A stretch of 64,000 nucleotides of DNA from Bemisia tabaci. Lineage: Eukaryota; Arthropoda; Insecta; Hemiptera; Aleyrodidae. Both the position numbers and the translations under genes were made by a program. The notes under the pieces are model-generated. The model ran no database searches, was not told where the DNA came from, and saw only the letters and a list, made by a program, of their open reading frames with translations. How positions within the stretch are numbered: position 1 is the first letter of the stretch; each line of letters opens with the position of its first letter. The DNA is taken from NCBI RefSeq assembly GCF_918797505.1, contig NC_092793.1:46488243-46552242 (forward strand), written 5' to 3'. Positions 57,701-64,000 of the stretch are shown here, one piece after another.

Positions 57701-59943
57701 CAATCTGGAGGTAAGATACATGTCTACATTGCGCTGCTACATAGTTTGTGTCCCAGAAAAGCAATATTTATCGCAATGCACAAATTAATACCCACAAGTT
57801 TTAATACTGAGTAGTTTGACATCGAATTCGTGAATATTCATTGAAAATTAACATCGCAAAGTACCGTACAGACATGGCTCATTGACTCAAAGAGTAGGGT
57901 AGAGATATTCTGATGCCATTTAATAAGCGACATTAGTAATGTCAGTTTCCGAAGTCCATTTTTAATGATTTGCTGAAAATTTAAAGACATTCCACTTTAT
58001 TTCAATGCCGCCACATGGTATAGATTTGTTTCTTGCATTGATTTATACATTTCGATAGTCGTTGCTTCTCAAAGATGTAGACCACATATCCGCGCAACAT
58101 AGTGGTGGATCTTGTTCCTAGATCACCTAGGATCGCCTAAGAAATCACCACCTTGTGAATGTTGCACTTTTGTCTTTGTCAAAGTTTTTTAAGTCAACCT
58201 ATAGGTATTTTATACAAGGTTATAACTCATGAAAAATTTATTGATACTTTTGTAAGATATGACTGTTTTATCCTGACAATAATGAGTCGCGGTACATGAC
58301 AGCTAGAATATTTAGTCAGTATCCAGTATATATTTATGTTCCGACTTTATATTTATTAGTGAATGTCCTTATTAATTTTTGTGAGGGTGTATTTTGCTAA
58401 AAAAAAAGTAACCATTCATTGCCTCTTGAATAGATTTGCAAGAAGCTCAATCAAGTATGACTCCAACTGTGCTTGCTGCAAGGAAACGCGAATTCAGCAA
58501 TTGTCTTCTTGAAATCACAAAACGCCATCACAGAGTAAGTTAAAGCTTAATCATGCTAACATATGCTGTCTTTGAAGAAAATCAAAATTCAGCGGCTCCA
58601 TGCAAACTTAGAGGGGACACTCTTAAATCCTTGAGGGTGCTCAAGCTGTAGATCACGATTTTGATCCGAACTTTGAAATGACCAAAAGCAGCCAAACTGC
58701 ATTTACGCCCTACAGCCTTTCAAGATTTATTTTTTTGACATAGATCCAAACAATATAATGCTTTGAAACCTTCTGTTCTTTTCCCCTGACTCACAAGAAA
58801 TATCATCACCTTCCAACTGAAGTATCACAAGTGCTATTTACTAGGGCGGTGCAGGCCTGGTTTTTTGGGTTTGAGCCAAGTTCAAGAACTTTTTCACTCT
58901 TCCAAGCCGAGTTCGAGCTTTTTTAAGCTTTGAAAATGATCCTCGAGCCGAGTTGAGTTCGAGTAATTTTGAGTTTTATTACGTAATTTTACAATCGGAA
59001 AAATGGCGAAATCGGATATGATGGCGAAGCTAAAAATGTTAATAGTATGATTATAATATTTAGGAGTTGAACGCTCCTGGCATTTCCGGCTCCAAAAAGC
59101 TCGAAATACTCAAAAAAACTCGTGTTACAGGCGTACAGGAGCTGAGTATGAGTACTCACTCAAACCTTACCTAACTTTCGAGCAGAGTGTGAGTACTCAC
59201 TCGAACCTAACCTAACTTTCGAGGCGAGTTTGAGTATTCGCTTGAACCTAATCTAACTTTCGAGCCAAGTCTAGTACTCGATACTCGGCTCGAAATTTAA
59301 GTTCTCGCACAGCCCTACTATTTACGCCTAGATGTTACATCGCTGGACATTTCAACATTATTATAATGTTCTCTCCACAACTTTAGCACAAAATTTCATG
59401 AAAAGCCCATGGATCAATATTGATGACCAAAGAAATATTTGTAAAGATGAGCAGTAATCGTTAGGTGAACCGAGAATTTCAGACTTTTTATTTCAGTGTA
59501 TTCCTTGTATGTTGGAACATTTTCAAACAAGTATCTTTTAGCGGTGGACAACATGTGGGTTATAAATTTGTTCGTATTTTATTGTAACGAACTTTTTTTA
59601 GTGTATATCTTGGCCATATTGAACATTTTAATTGGAAAATTTCCACCTTCACTGCAGGTAGCATCACCCTGTTAAAAACATTTTCGTTCACATGTACCTG
59701 TCTAAAATTGATTAAAGACTGATAAAAAATGGTTATTAAAAGCTTCATTTTGTTAATCACTAATTTTTGTTTTTTTTTTCTAGGAATTTTTGCTATCACT
59801 TGATCCTCCCTTGGACATTCCAACTGAAAAAGTTACCCGATGGCATGCAGAATTTGAAGTTAATGCTGTACCTGATATCCCTCAAGCGGAGCTCCCAGTA
59901 TCTCCGGTGCAAAACAATCAACTTTCTGCAAAAGATGTTCTAG
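48640..59943 (+). CDS. dup: Cdt1 / double parked replication-licensing factor, exons 1-10 (C-terminus beyond window)
   Basis: Join of 48640-48786, 50037-50072, 50826-50915, 51884-51964, 52951-53052, 53976-54136, 55588-55932, 57325-57473, 58434-58534 and 59784-59943 (about 390 codons, open at the end). Cdt1 loads MCM2-7 with ORC and Cdc6, is inhibited by geminin, and is destroyed on PCNA-bound chromatin by CRL4-Cdt2. Seen: an N-terminal PIP box (Q3, I6, F9, F10, basic K14/R15), many S/T-P sites, and the CDT1 core domain in exons 7-10. Core landmarks are LPFKYRSLFEIFCSVDTV, KITFSKLKAGVQEMLRRNF, SESHLAQIKTVLPGAF and the VPDIPQAELP region. All ten junctions keep frame. The C-terminal MCM-binding winged helix is absent from the window. 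Identification is secure from the PIP box plus the core domain; the symbol follows the fly name. Confidence 0.93.
48983..49116. mobile_element. small inverted-repeat element abutting family E
   Basis: TATGTTGAGACAAACGTT at 48983-49000 inverts to AATGTTTGTCTCAACATA at 49099-49116. The loop has GCACCAC/GGCACCACA words repeated. It lies in Cdt1 intron 1. Confidence 0.75.
49113..49375. mobile_element. palindromic MITE (family E) in Cdt1 intron 1
   Basis: Arms of about 100 nt: CATATCGTCACCTTCCAGGC.., AAGTATCACAAGCGCCATGC.., AATTTCCGCCGCCATTTTAT.. and their inverse. The first 72 or so bases are practically perfect and the next 30 imperfect; the loop is about 60 nt. A half-relative (TCACCTTCCAACTGAAGTAT) lies at 58806 in intron 9. 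Confidence 0.88.
50037..50072 (+). CDS. dup: Cdt1 exon 2 (12-codon microexon)
   Basis: A 36-nt exon between acceptor CTTTTTTTAG (AG 50035-50036) and donor GTAAGG (50073), phase 0 on both sides. It encodes DDADLKKTKKIE, acidic then Lys-rich. It is supported by the splice sites and by phase only, since the sequence is too short to compare. Skipping it would not break the frame. Confidence 0.72.
50826..50915 (+). CDS. dup: Cdt1 exon 3: disordered linker with TP sites
   Basis: Acceptor TATTCTCAG (AG 50824-50825), donor GTATGT (50916), phase 0/0, 30 codons. It begins ATPEATGTPSC and ends with a Gln/Glu/Lys-rich stretch. The opening TPEA resembles the openings of exons 4 and 5, suggesting an old tandem series of small phase-0 exons. 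Confidence 0.8.
51884..51964 (+). CDS. dup: Cdt1 exon 4: TPEPT repeat exon, copy 1
   Basis: Acceptor GCGCATTTTCAG (AG 51882-51883), donor GTGAGT (51965), phase 0/0, 27 codons. It encodes KTPEPTISNERPTTPDK and ends PPSLEENITR. It is clearly paralogous to exon 5, which reads DTPEPT.. and ends SPSLEEKINE. The intron bases on both sides also match, so this is a tandem segmental duplication. Confidence 0.83.
52951..53052 (+). CDS. dup: Cdt1 exon 5: TPEPT repeat exon, copy 2
   Basis: Acceptor CTCATTTTTAG (AG 52949-52950), donor GTGAGT (53053), phase 0/0, 34 codons. It has the same layout as exon 4 (TPEPT, then P-T/S-TPD, then PSLEE) with a 7-codon Asn/Ser/Gly-rich expansion in the middle. Both copies keep Thr-Pro sites that could be CDK or MAPK targets. 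Confidence 0.83.
53976..54136 (+). CDS. dup: Cdt1 exon 6
   Basis: Acceptor AATTACAG (AG 53974-53975). Two donors overlap here: GTAAGG at 54132 and GTATGA at 54137. Only the second keeps the frame into exon 7, by leaving two bases that form a Ser codon with the first base of exon 7, so I place the end at 54136. It encodes GLGLNDLKVKINRSKYYNAL followed by a charged, probably helical stretch with RRLQT, then FEIEVPV. I recognise no defined domain in it. Confidence 0.82.
54731..54773. repeat. poly(T) tract of about 43
   Basis: Pure T run in Cdt1 intron 6 without a recognisable AATAAA-type signal behind it on the minus strand. Confidence 0.85.
55172..55368. repeat. tandem duplication of about 100 bp in Cdt1 intron 6
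   Basis: GCTTTTTATTTACAAATTGC.., GAGTTTTTCCCACTGAAACC.., AGCTACCCCACCAATTTTTA.. then ..GGGGCTTA, repeated once with a handful of differences. A recent, strictly tandem duplication. Confidence 0.88.
55588..55932 (+). CDS. dup: Cdt1 exon 7: CDK-site cluster and start of the CDT1 core domain
   Basis: Acceptor TATTTTGTAG (AG 55586-55587), donor GTAAGA (55933). The first 55 or so residues hold SPVK (S from the split codon), SPLK, SPIK, TPQK, SPVK, SPRK and SPVK, all full CDK consensus sites. The geminin-binding / CDT1 core then begins with PCHLKFESLVNGDALILPFK and YRSLFEIFCSVDTVSSLF, continuing KITFSKLKAGVQEMLR. It ends with two bases of an Arg codon. Confidence 0.92.
56330..56920. repeat. inverted pair of related sequences in Cdt1 intron 7
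   Basis: GTCGGTAAAATTGCACAAAA..ATCACATTGA at 56395-56420 is matched in inverse by TCATTGTGATTTTCGCGCAA..TTTTACC at about 56775-56805. Flanking words match less well. Probably an eroded foldback element. Confidence 0.5.
57325..57473 (+). CDS. dup: Cdt1 exon 8: CDT1 core domain
   Basis: Acceptor TTTTTTTCAG (AG 57323-57324), donor GTGAGT (57474). The first base completes Arg. It encodes NFSESHLAQIKTVLPGAFEF and YQVFGKRSEAVYHLIIRPVI, the strongly conserved centre of the CDT1 domain. It ends with one base of an Asp codon. Confidence 0.93.
58434..58534 (+). CDS. dup: Cdt1 exon 9: CDT1 core domain
   Basis: Acceptor TTGAATAG (AG 58432-58433), donor GTAAGT (58535). The first two bases complete Asp. 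It encodes MTPTVLAARKREFSNCLLEI and ends with KRHHR, phase 0. The LAARKREFxxxLxxxxKxHHxxFL pattern across exons 9-10 is typical of Cdt1. Confidence 0.92.
58806..58841. repeat. half-relative of MITE family E, split by a hAT-type insertion
   Basis: TCACCTTCCAACTGAAGTAT and CACAAGTGCTATTTAC resemble the left arm at 49119-49155; the sequence resumes after the insertion at 59326. Confidence 0.5.
58842..59317. mobile_element. hAT-type non-autonomous element, 476 bp, with perfect 8-bp target duplication
   Basis: CTATTTAC stands at 58834-58841 and 59318-59325. Terminal inverted repeats TAGGGCGGTGC and GCACAGCCCTA differ at one base. The inside has GAGC/TCGAG-rich words and three tandem units of about 52 bp (GAGTACTCACTCAAACCTTA.., CCTAACTTTCGAG..) at 59150-59275. 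Inserted in Cdt1 intron 9. Confidence 0.92.
59784..59943 (+). CDS. dup: Cdt1 exon 10: end of the CDT1 core domain
   Basis: Acceptor TTTTTTTTTCTAG (AG 59782-59783), donor GTATGT (59944). It encodes EFLLSLDPPLDIPTEKVTRW, then a VPDIPQAELPVSP stretch and SAKDVL, which close the central domain. One base of a Gly codon is left for the next exon. Confidence 0.9.
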
Positions 59944-60189
59944 GTATGTCACTCACCTGTTAACATTTCAGCTTCACAAGTCTCATTCATTTAATTTTTT
60001 ATGTGCTATCAAGATAACGACTTGTAGCTTATCTTGCTCATTGCATCTATCTTTTTGCATCACTGTACAGGTGTCCAAGCAATGAGTATTTTTGATGTCT
60101 CTCCATAACGATTTCTTACTCTGCTTATAAAACGAGATGCTTCGCATCCATGCCAAAAAATGTACTCTCATAACCTAATTGTATTTTAG

Positions 60190-60380
60190 GAATTGACTCC
60201 CGGATCTATGATCAAGGATGTCAGGAATGTGCTAAAGATATTCCATCATTTTTTCTTTTGTTTGATAGCACATCACCAAAAATTTCAGGAAATCCCTTTT
60301 CCAACTTCAAACAGAGTGTGCTGTCATCAATCAATCCTTTAACCTATTGTTTTAAACTTCTTTTTCTTTTATTATTTTAG
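60190..60380 (+). CDS. dup: possible Cdt1 exon 11 or alternative last exon
   Basis: After an acceptor TGTATTTTAG (AG 60188-60189) the frame left by exon 10 continues through G-IDSRIYDQGCQECAKDIPS and stays open to TAG at 60378-60380. The phase fits, but the downstream residues (LLFLLLF before the stop) look like non-coding sequence and I recognise no Cdt1 motif. If real, it may be an intron-retained or alternative C-terminus. The true MCM-binding C-terminal exons would lie past the retrotransposon, outside the window. Confidence 0.35.
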
Positions 60381-60724
60381 TATTATACAGGTAATTTACA
60401 ATACAATAAAATTTTCAGACCTACATTAGGTAGTCTTTCTACAATTTAATTTAACAGTAAGATTGGTCAATTATACAGTGTACAATTATACAGGCTCATT
60501 TTTTGTAAAACAAATGGAATAACAGAGCAATATGGAGAGAGGATTAATAAAGGAACCGTGTTAAAATTGAAAATTGAAATTAAAATTAGAAGTAGAGAAT
60601 ATGAAGCTAGGATTAATTAAAGAATTACAGGGGAGTAATGTGGGCTCCAAAATGGCAAATTTATTTGTCATAGTTGTGCCAGGACAGATCGAAAATGATG
60701 AGGTATATCTTCATGAGATCTTTT

Positions 60725-60750
60725 ATAGATAGATAGATAGATAGATAGAA
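60725..60750. repeat. GATA microsatellite at the LINE 3' end
   Basis: About six GATA units in a row at the junction where the LINE's 3' sequence ends, most simply read as the element's own tail. Confidence 0.8.
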
Positions 60751-61036
60751 TACTTTATTTTTTATCCTGGGGAGGATTTAACAAAGGGGGGTTAGGTTGG
60801 GAGAACATTTACAAACATGAGATTACTTCATTATGCTACACTTATCTTTAGGATATGCTGGGCTTACAATTATGTACATGAAATAGCAGCGTTCATGATA
60901 GGCAAACTTTGTTTTTTGGTTCAGTTATTCATTTATTATGAATGATCTTATACTCAGAATTGTCGCAAAATAATTATAAATATCTGTAAGCTGTTGCTCG
61001 TTTGAGTCTTTACTAAGAATTAGGTTTATGTCTTTG

Positions 61037-63247
61037 TTAAGGTAGCTGTGTAAGTAATATTTTCGAGTGTTTATGGTAAATGGGGCAAACAAAGAATAAG
61101 TGGTGCGCATCTTCAGGTTGTTGAGTATTACAAATTGTGCAAATTTCGTTAGGGTTAATTCTATGGTTCATCTGATTGATAGTGATGTTAAGGGAGTTAA
61201 CATTTCTCGCTCGTAGTTGGCTGAATAGTCTTTTTTTCGCAAAACTCACTTTACGATATAAATAATTATGGTTGGCATCAATATTCTCAGTGTTAATTAG
61301 GTTATAATGGGGGACAAACTTTGTTTCATTTAACTTTTCTTTGTCTTTTTCCATGTTAAGTTCTGATATTTTTTTCTGAACTTCATTTACCATTTTCCTG
61401 ATCGCAGCTGGTTCTGTGGTTTCTCTAAGAGATAGATATTCTTGGTCAATTTTATGTAACATGGTTTTTAATTGAGAGAACCAGTTGTATTTAATTATAT
61501 TGTACCTACTTTCATCTAGTTTTTTGAGTCGAGATAAGCATATTTTAGGGTACCTGGACTCGTGCATATTTTGTACCTTGTGGAACCAAATCAGGGCAGA
61601 TTTCAATACCACTGTTTCTATATTATCTTTGCCGGTTTCTTGTCTTATGACATAGTGGGGTGTGCATCTTTGCCATCGAAAAACGGATTTGAAAAATCTG
61701 CTTTGAGCAGACTCAAGCATATCACAGTACCTGAGAGCCCAAATTTCTGCCGCATATAGTAGAGTTGCTAGTGTGACCGAGTCCCATAATTTTAATATGG
61801 ATTTGAAAGAGTTATTTTTCGCTTTTTGTAGTATTTGTATCACGGAACTTCCGGCTATAGCTGTGCGGGATATTGCGTCATCAGCTTGCATTGCAAATAG
61901 TCCGCTGCTTGTAAATTTGACACCTAAGTACACGTAGTGTTTTACAACTTCAATTTCTTCGCCTCCATATTTGAAGCGTGGGAGTTTACCTGGTTTTCTG
62001 CCACAGTGACAGGGTAGTATTTTTGTTTTAGAGACGTTTACTATGAGGTCATTTTCTAAACAGTATTTTTCTAGGTAATTTAATTTTCTTTGGGCGTCGA
62101 TTGGGGACTCGGCCAAAATAACTAGGTCGTCTGCATAGGCAAGGAGTAATATATCAGTACTTATCGTTACATTTATACCACGTACATGCTTCCTAAGCAC
62201 TGTTTCGATGTCGCTAATAAAAAGAATGAAAGCTAAGGCGCTAAAGGGGTCACCTTGTAAAACTCCCTTGCTGACTTTAACAGGTTTGCTTAGCATGCCA
62301 TTTACGTCTACCATAACATTGGCGATTTTGTACAGATTTTGCACTATTTTTATTAAGTTCGCAGTTACTCCTAAATTATAAAGTTTTATCCACAATTTCT
62401 GGTGGTTAACCGAATCAAATGCTTTTTTGAAATCTACAAAAATCAAGTAGGCTTTTTGTTTTTTCATTTTCTGAAACTGAATGATGGAATTTAACACAAA
62501 AATGTTGTCATTGCAGCCTCTCTTCTCTCTAAAGCCAGCCTGGTTTTCAGGTAGCAAATTATTAATTTCAATGAATTTAGTGACTCTTTTAGTGATTAAA
62601 TAGGTGAGAATTTTGGCTAATGAGTTGATAAGTGCAATACCTCTATAATTGTCGGGGTCGTTTGGGTTACCTTTTTTGTACAACATGGATAATTTAATTT
62701 CACCCCGCTTTTTTGGGATTTCTCCTTTTTCCATTACATTGTTTAGTATTCGCAGGAGAGCGGATTTCCCTTTTTCATTTAAGTTTTTATAAAATTCATA
62801 AGGAATGCTGTCTGTTCCCGGGGTTTTGTTATTTTTTAAGCTATCTAATACAGAGTTTAATTCGTTGGTTTCAATTTTCCTATCCAGAACTGGGTGTCTA
62901 GCATCTTGAAAGACAGTATCTGCTTCAGGGACGGTTTCATAAAAATTTTCCAAGTATTTTTCCCAGGTTTGGGTATCTACGGAACTCTTTTGTGTTTTGT
63001 TGCACCTTAGTTTTTTAATGGTTTTCCAGAATTCAGAGGGGTTCTTGGTATTAGCCACTGCGTTTTGGATTTCATTTGCGTTGGCCTTCTTTTTCTTTTT
63101 TATTAAGCTCGAGTACATTTCTTTTTCAAAAAGGAGATTTTTGCAGCTGTTATTTGAGAATTTTTCTCTCCTAGCCTGTCTAGCTGCTTTTTTAACTTTA
63201 CGTTTTTGAATTCTGCATTCTTGGTCAAACCAGTTATTTCTGTGCAT
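61037..63247 (-). CDS. LINE ORF2, reverse transcriptase and C-terminal zinc-knuckle part
   Basis: A 736-codon open frame. Seen: the RT fingers around residues 165-250 (NNKTPGTDSIPYEFYKNL; NYRGIALINSLAKIL; AGFREKRGCNDN), motif A FVDFKKAFDSVNHQKLW near residue 270, VLQGDPFSALAF, and the catalytic YADDLVILAES near residue 371. YLGVKFTSSG, the thumb region, and a CTIC..HH..C zinc-knuckle near residue 702 follow. No internal stop occurs, so the RT part is intact. It is one base out of frame with the endonuclease part. The methionine at 63247 is simply the first in the frame after the break, not necessarily a true start. Confidence 0.93.
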   Translation of the reverse strand: MHRNNWFDQECRIQKRKVKKAARQARREKFSNNSCKNLLFEKEMYSSLIKKKKKANANEIQNAVANTKNPSEFWKTIKKLRCNKTQKSSVDTQTWEKYLENFYETVPEADTVFQDARHPVLDRKIETNELNSVLDSLKNNKTPGTDSIPYEFYKNLNEKGKSALLRILNNVMEKGEIPKKRGEIKLSMLYKKGNPNDPDNYRGIALINSLAKILTYLITKRVTKFIEINNLLPENQAGFREKRGCNDNIFVLNSIIQFQKMKKQKAYLIFVDFKKAFDSVNHQKLWIKLYNLGVTANLIKIVQNLYKIANVMVDVNGMLSKPVKVSKGVLQGDPFSALAFILFISDIETVLRKHVRGINVTISTDILLLAYADDLVILAESPIDAQRKLNYLEKYCLENDLIVNVSKTKILPCHCGRKPGKLPRFKYGGEEIEVVKHYVYLGVKFTSSGLFAMQADDAISRTAIAGSSVIQILQKAKNNSFKSILKLWDSVTLATLLYAAEIWALRYCDMLESAQSRFFKSVFRWQRCTPHYVIRQETGKDNIETVVLKSALIWFHKVQNMHESRYPKICLSRLKKLDESRYNIIKYNWFSQLKTMLHKIDQEYLSLRETTEPAAIRKMVNEVQKKISELNMEKDKEKLNETKFVPHYNLINTENIDANHNYLYRKVSFAKKRLFSQLRARNVNSLNITINQMNHRINPNEICTICNTQQPEDAHHLFFVCPIYHKHSKILLTQLP

Positions 63248-63290
63248 ATTGGAACTTATTTTTCTTTTTACAGTGTGGCTAAGACCTGTT

Positions 63291-63998
63291 TCACTGGCAG
63301 ATTTTTTTTATGGCTGTAAGCAGAGTATTGTAATCATCTATTTCACGGTTTTCTTTTTCCTCTGTCTCTGCCAGTGAGCTGGCAAGTCGTGAGTTAAAGT
63401 TTTTAGAAAGGTCATTATTCCATTTAAATATTGTGACTTCTTTTCCCGATACGGGGCTTTTTCTACCATTATTATCTGCAAGTGAAACTAGGTTTGACAT
63501 TAATGTTAGGCTGCATGGGAAATGATCTGATACAGGGAAGTTAGGAATCACTTTAAAGTCATTTATAAATTCTGCAGATTTTACACTAATCCACGCCAGG
63601 TCAATAATACTTTTTCCTGGGTTACCTACAAATGTATACTGAGCAGGGGAATCTGAGATTGTTCTACCATTCATCAACAGCATGTTAGCTGATTCCATAG
63701 TTAATGTAATTAGCTTTCCTCGCTTATTTATTTTTCCATCTGTTGTCTCTCTATTCACAGTTAGTTTAGTTCCAGCAAGAAGTTCCTCATCAGTATAATT
63801 TAACTGATTTAGGTTGCCCACCCAGGCATTGAAATCTCCAAGGACAATGATGTGAGAGTCTGGGGATCGTTCCATTATATCATTCATAGTTGCTTCTAAT
63901 AGTTCGACACTCACATAATTGTCCCGGGATGAATTTATATAAATTGCACCAATTATAAGATTACTAAATTGACCTTGTAACTCAACAAATATCCACAT
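63291..63998 (-). CDS. LINE ORF2, endonuclease part (truncated by window edge, ends at a frameshift)
   Basis: An exonuclease-endonuclease-phosphatase fold of the APE type. GDFNAWVG near residue 54 and SDHFPCSLTL near residue 158 are the catalytic Asp/Asn and Asp-His signatures. The frame stops at 63291-63293, just after an A8 run (plus-strand T8 at 63302-63309). Past that run the RT frame is open and still upstream of its first Met. One extra A in the run therefore explains the break, either as a mutation in this copy or as a sequencing error. Confidence 0.9.
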   Translation of the reverse strand: MWIFVELQGQFSNLIIGAIYINSSRDNYVSVELLEATMNDIMERSPDSHIIVLGDFNAWVGNLNQLNYTDEELLAGTKLTVNRETTDGKINKRGKLITLTMESANMLLMNGRTISDSPAQYTFVGNPGKSIIDLAWISVKSAEFINDFKVIPNFPVSDHFPCSLTLMSNLVSLADNNGRKSPVSGKEVTIFKWNNDLSKNFNSRLASSLAETEEKENREIDDYNTLLTAIKKICQ

Positions 63999-64000
63999 GT

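Larger units (their letters stand above)
60750..64000 (-). mobile_element. non-LTR retrotransposon (LINE), 5' end cut by the window edge
   Basis: Read on the minus strand, the element has an apurinic/apyrimidinic endonuclease domain, then reverse transcriptase, then a C-terminal zinc-knuckle. It ends with ..AATAAAGTATTC followed by a short TATC-repeat tail (plus strand 60725-60750). Microsatellite tails instead of long poly(A) occur in several LINE clades. It sits downstream of Cdt1 exon 10 in the opposite orientation, so it is probably an intronic insertion. I cannot assign the clade with certainty (Jockey/I-like or similar). The 5' end lies beyond 64000, so the target duplication cannot be tested here. 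Confidence 0.92.

Noticed and set aside
60350..60420. Possible second retroposon end (T-rich then ..ACAATACAATAAAATT)
   Set aside because: Too short and without a defined border or tail; it might equally be intron or the end of the putative exon 11.
1..64000. CRISPR array, phage, bacterial defence or biosynthetic operon
   Set aside because: No regularly spaced direct repeats with unique spacers and no prokaryotic gene layout. Introns, ARID3, Cdt1 and a LINE mark an animal genome.

Overview
This is a eukaryotic, almost certainly insect, genomic window. It is AT-rich, has introns with GT..AG borders, and is dense in small non-autonomous DNA transposons. The ARID3/Retained-type ARID and REKLES exons point to an insect, as does a Cdt1 that opens with a PIP box. 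The repeat style (palindromes ending CACTGAAAA.., CACGGAGA.., CAGTGGCG..) reminds me of hemipterans and possibly a whitefly, but that is recollection, not a database match.

Two host genes are visible, both on the + strand. (1) The 3' end of retained / dead ringer (ARID3 family) has three exons at 30527-30710, 34119-34507 and 39863-40071. They encode the C-terminal half of the ARID DNA-binding domain, a short linker and the REKLES oligomerisation segment. I did not find the first half of the ARID or the N-terminus; they should lie upstream of the window or in a short exon I missed. About 2.7 kb of repeat-poor sequence after the stop could be a long 3'UTR. (2) Most of Cdt1 (double parked in flies), the replication-licensing factor, runs from its ATG at 48640 through ten phase-consistent exons to 59943, about 390 codons. 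An eleventh exon at 60190 is possible but unproven. The C-terminal winged-helix region is not in the window. A 5'-truncated view of a non-LTR retrotransposon on the - strand (60750-64000) occupies the distal end, apparently in a Cdt1 intron.

The first 30.5 kb holds no gene I can support. It is intron or intergenic DNA with foldback elements (1.1, 15.3, 20.8, 22.3, 23.3 kb), dispersed inverted-repeat families (3.5/6.5/13.2 kb; 16.6/26.7/27.1/29.6 kb), a CGATCGATT-rich 20-bp minisatellite (6.1 kb, with an inverted relative at 23.7 kb) and homopolymer C/G tracts. The 30.7-39.9 kb introns of retained carry a 912-bp hAT-like element, apparently nested in a large palindromic element, and a 21-bp polypyrimidine minisatellite just before an acceptor. 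The 43-48 kb intergenic stretch is nearly all mobile or tandem DNA.

I found no CRISPR, prokaryotic operon, rRNA or tRNA. The most interesting points are: a duplicated exon plus flanking intron in Cdt1; a cluster of seven S/T-P-x-K sites before the Cdt1 core domain; an E2F-like site upstream of Cdt1; and several transposon insertions whose target duplications, or an empty paralogous site, can be read directly.
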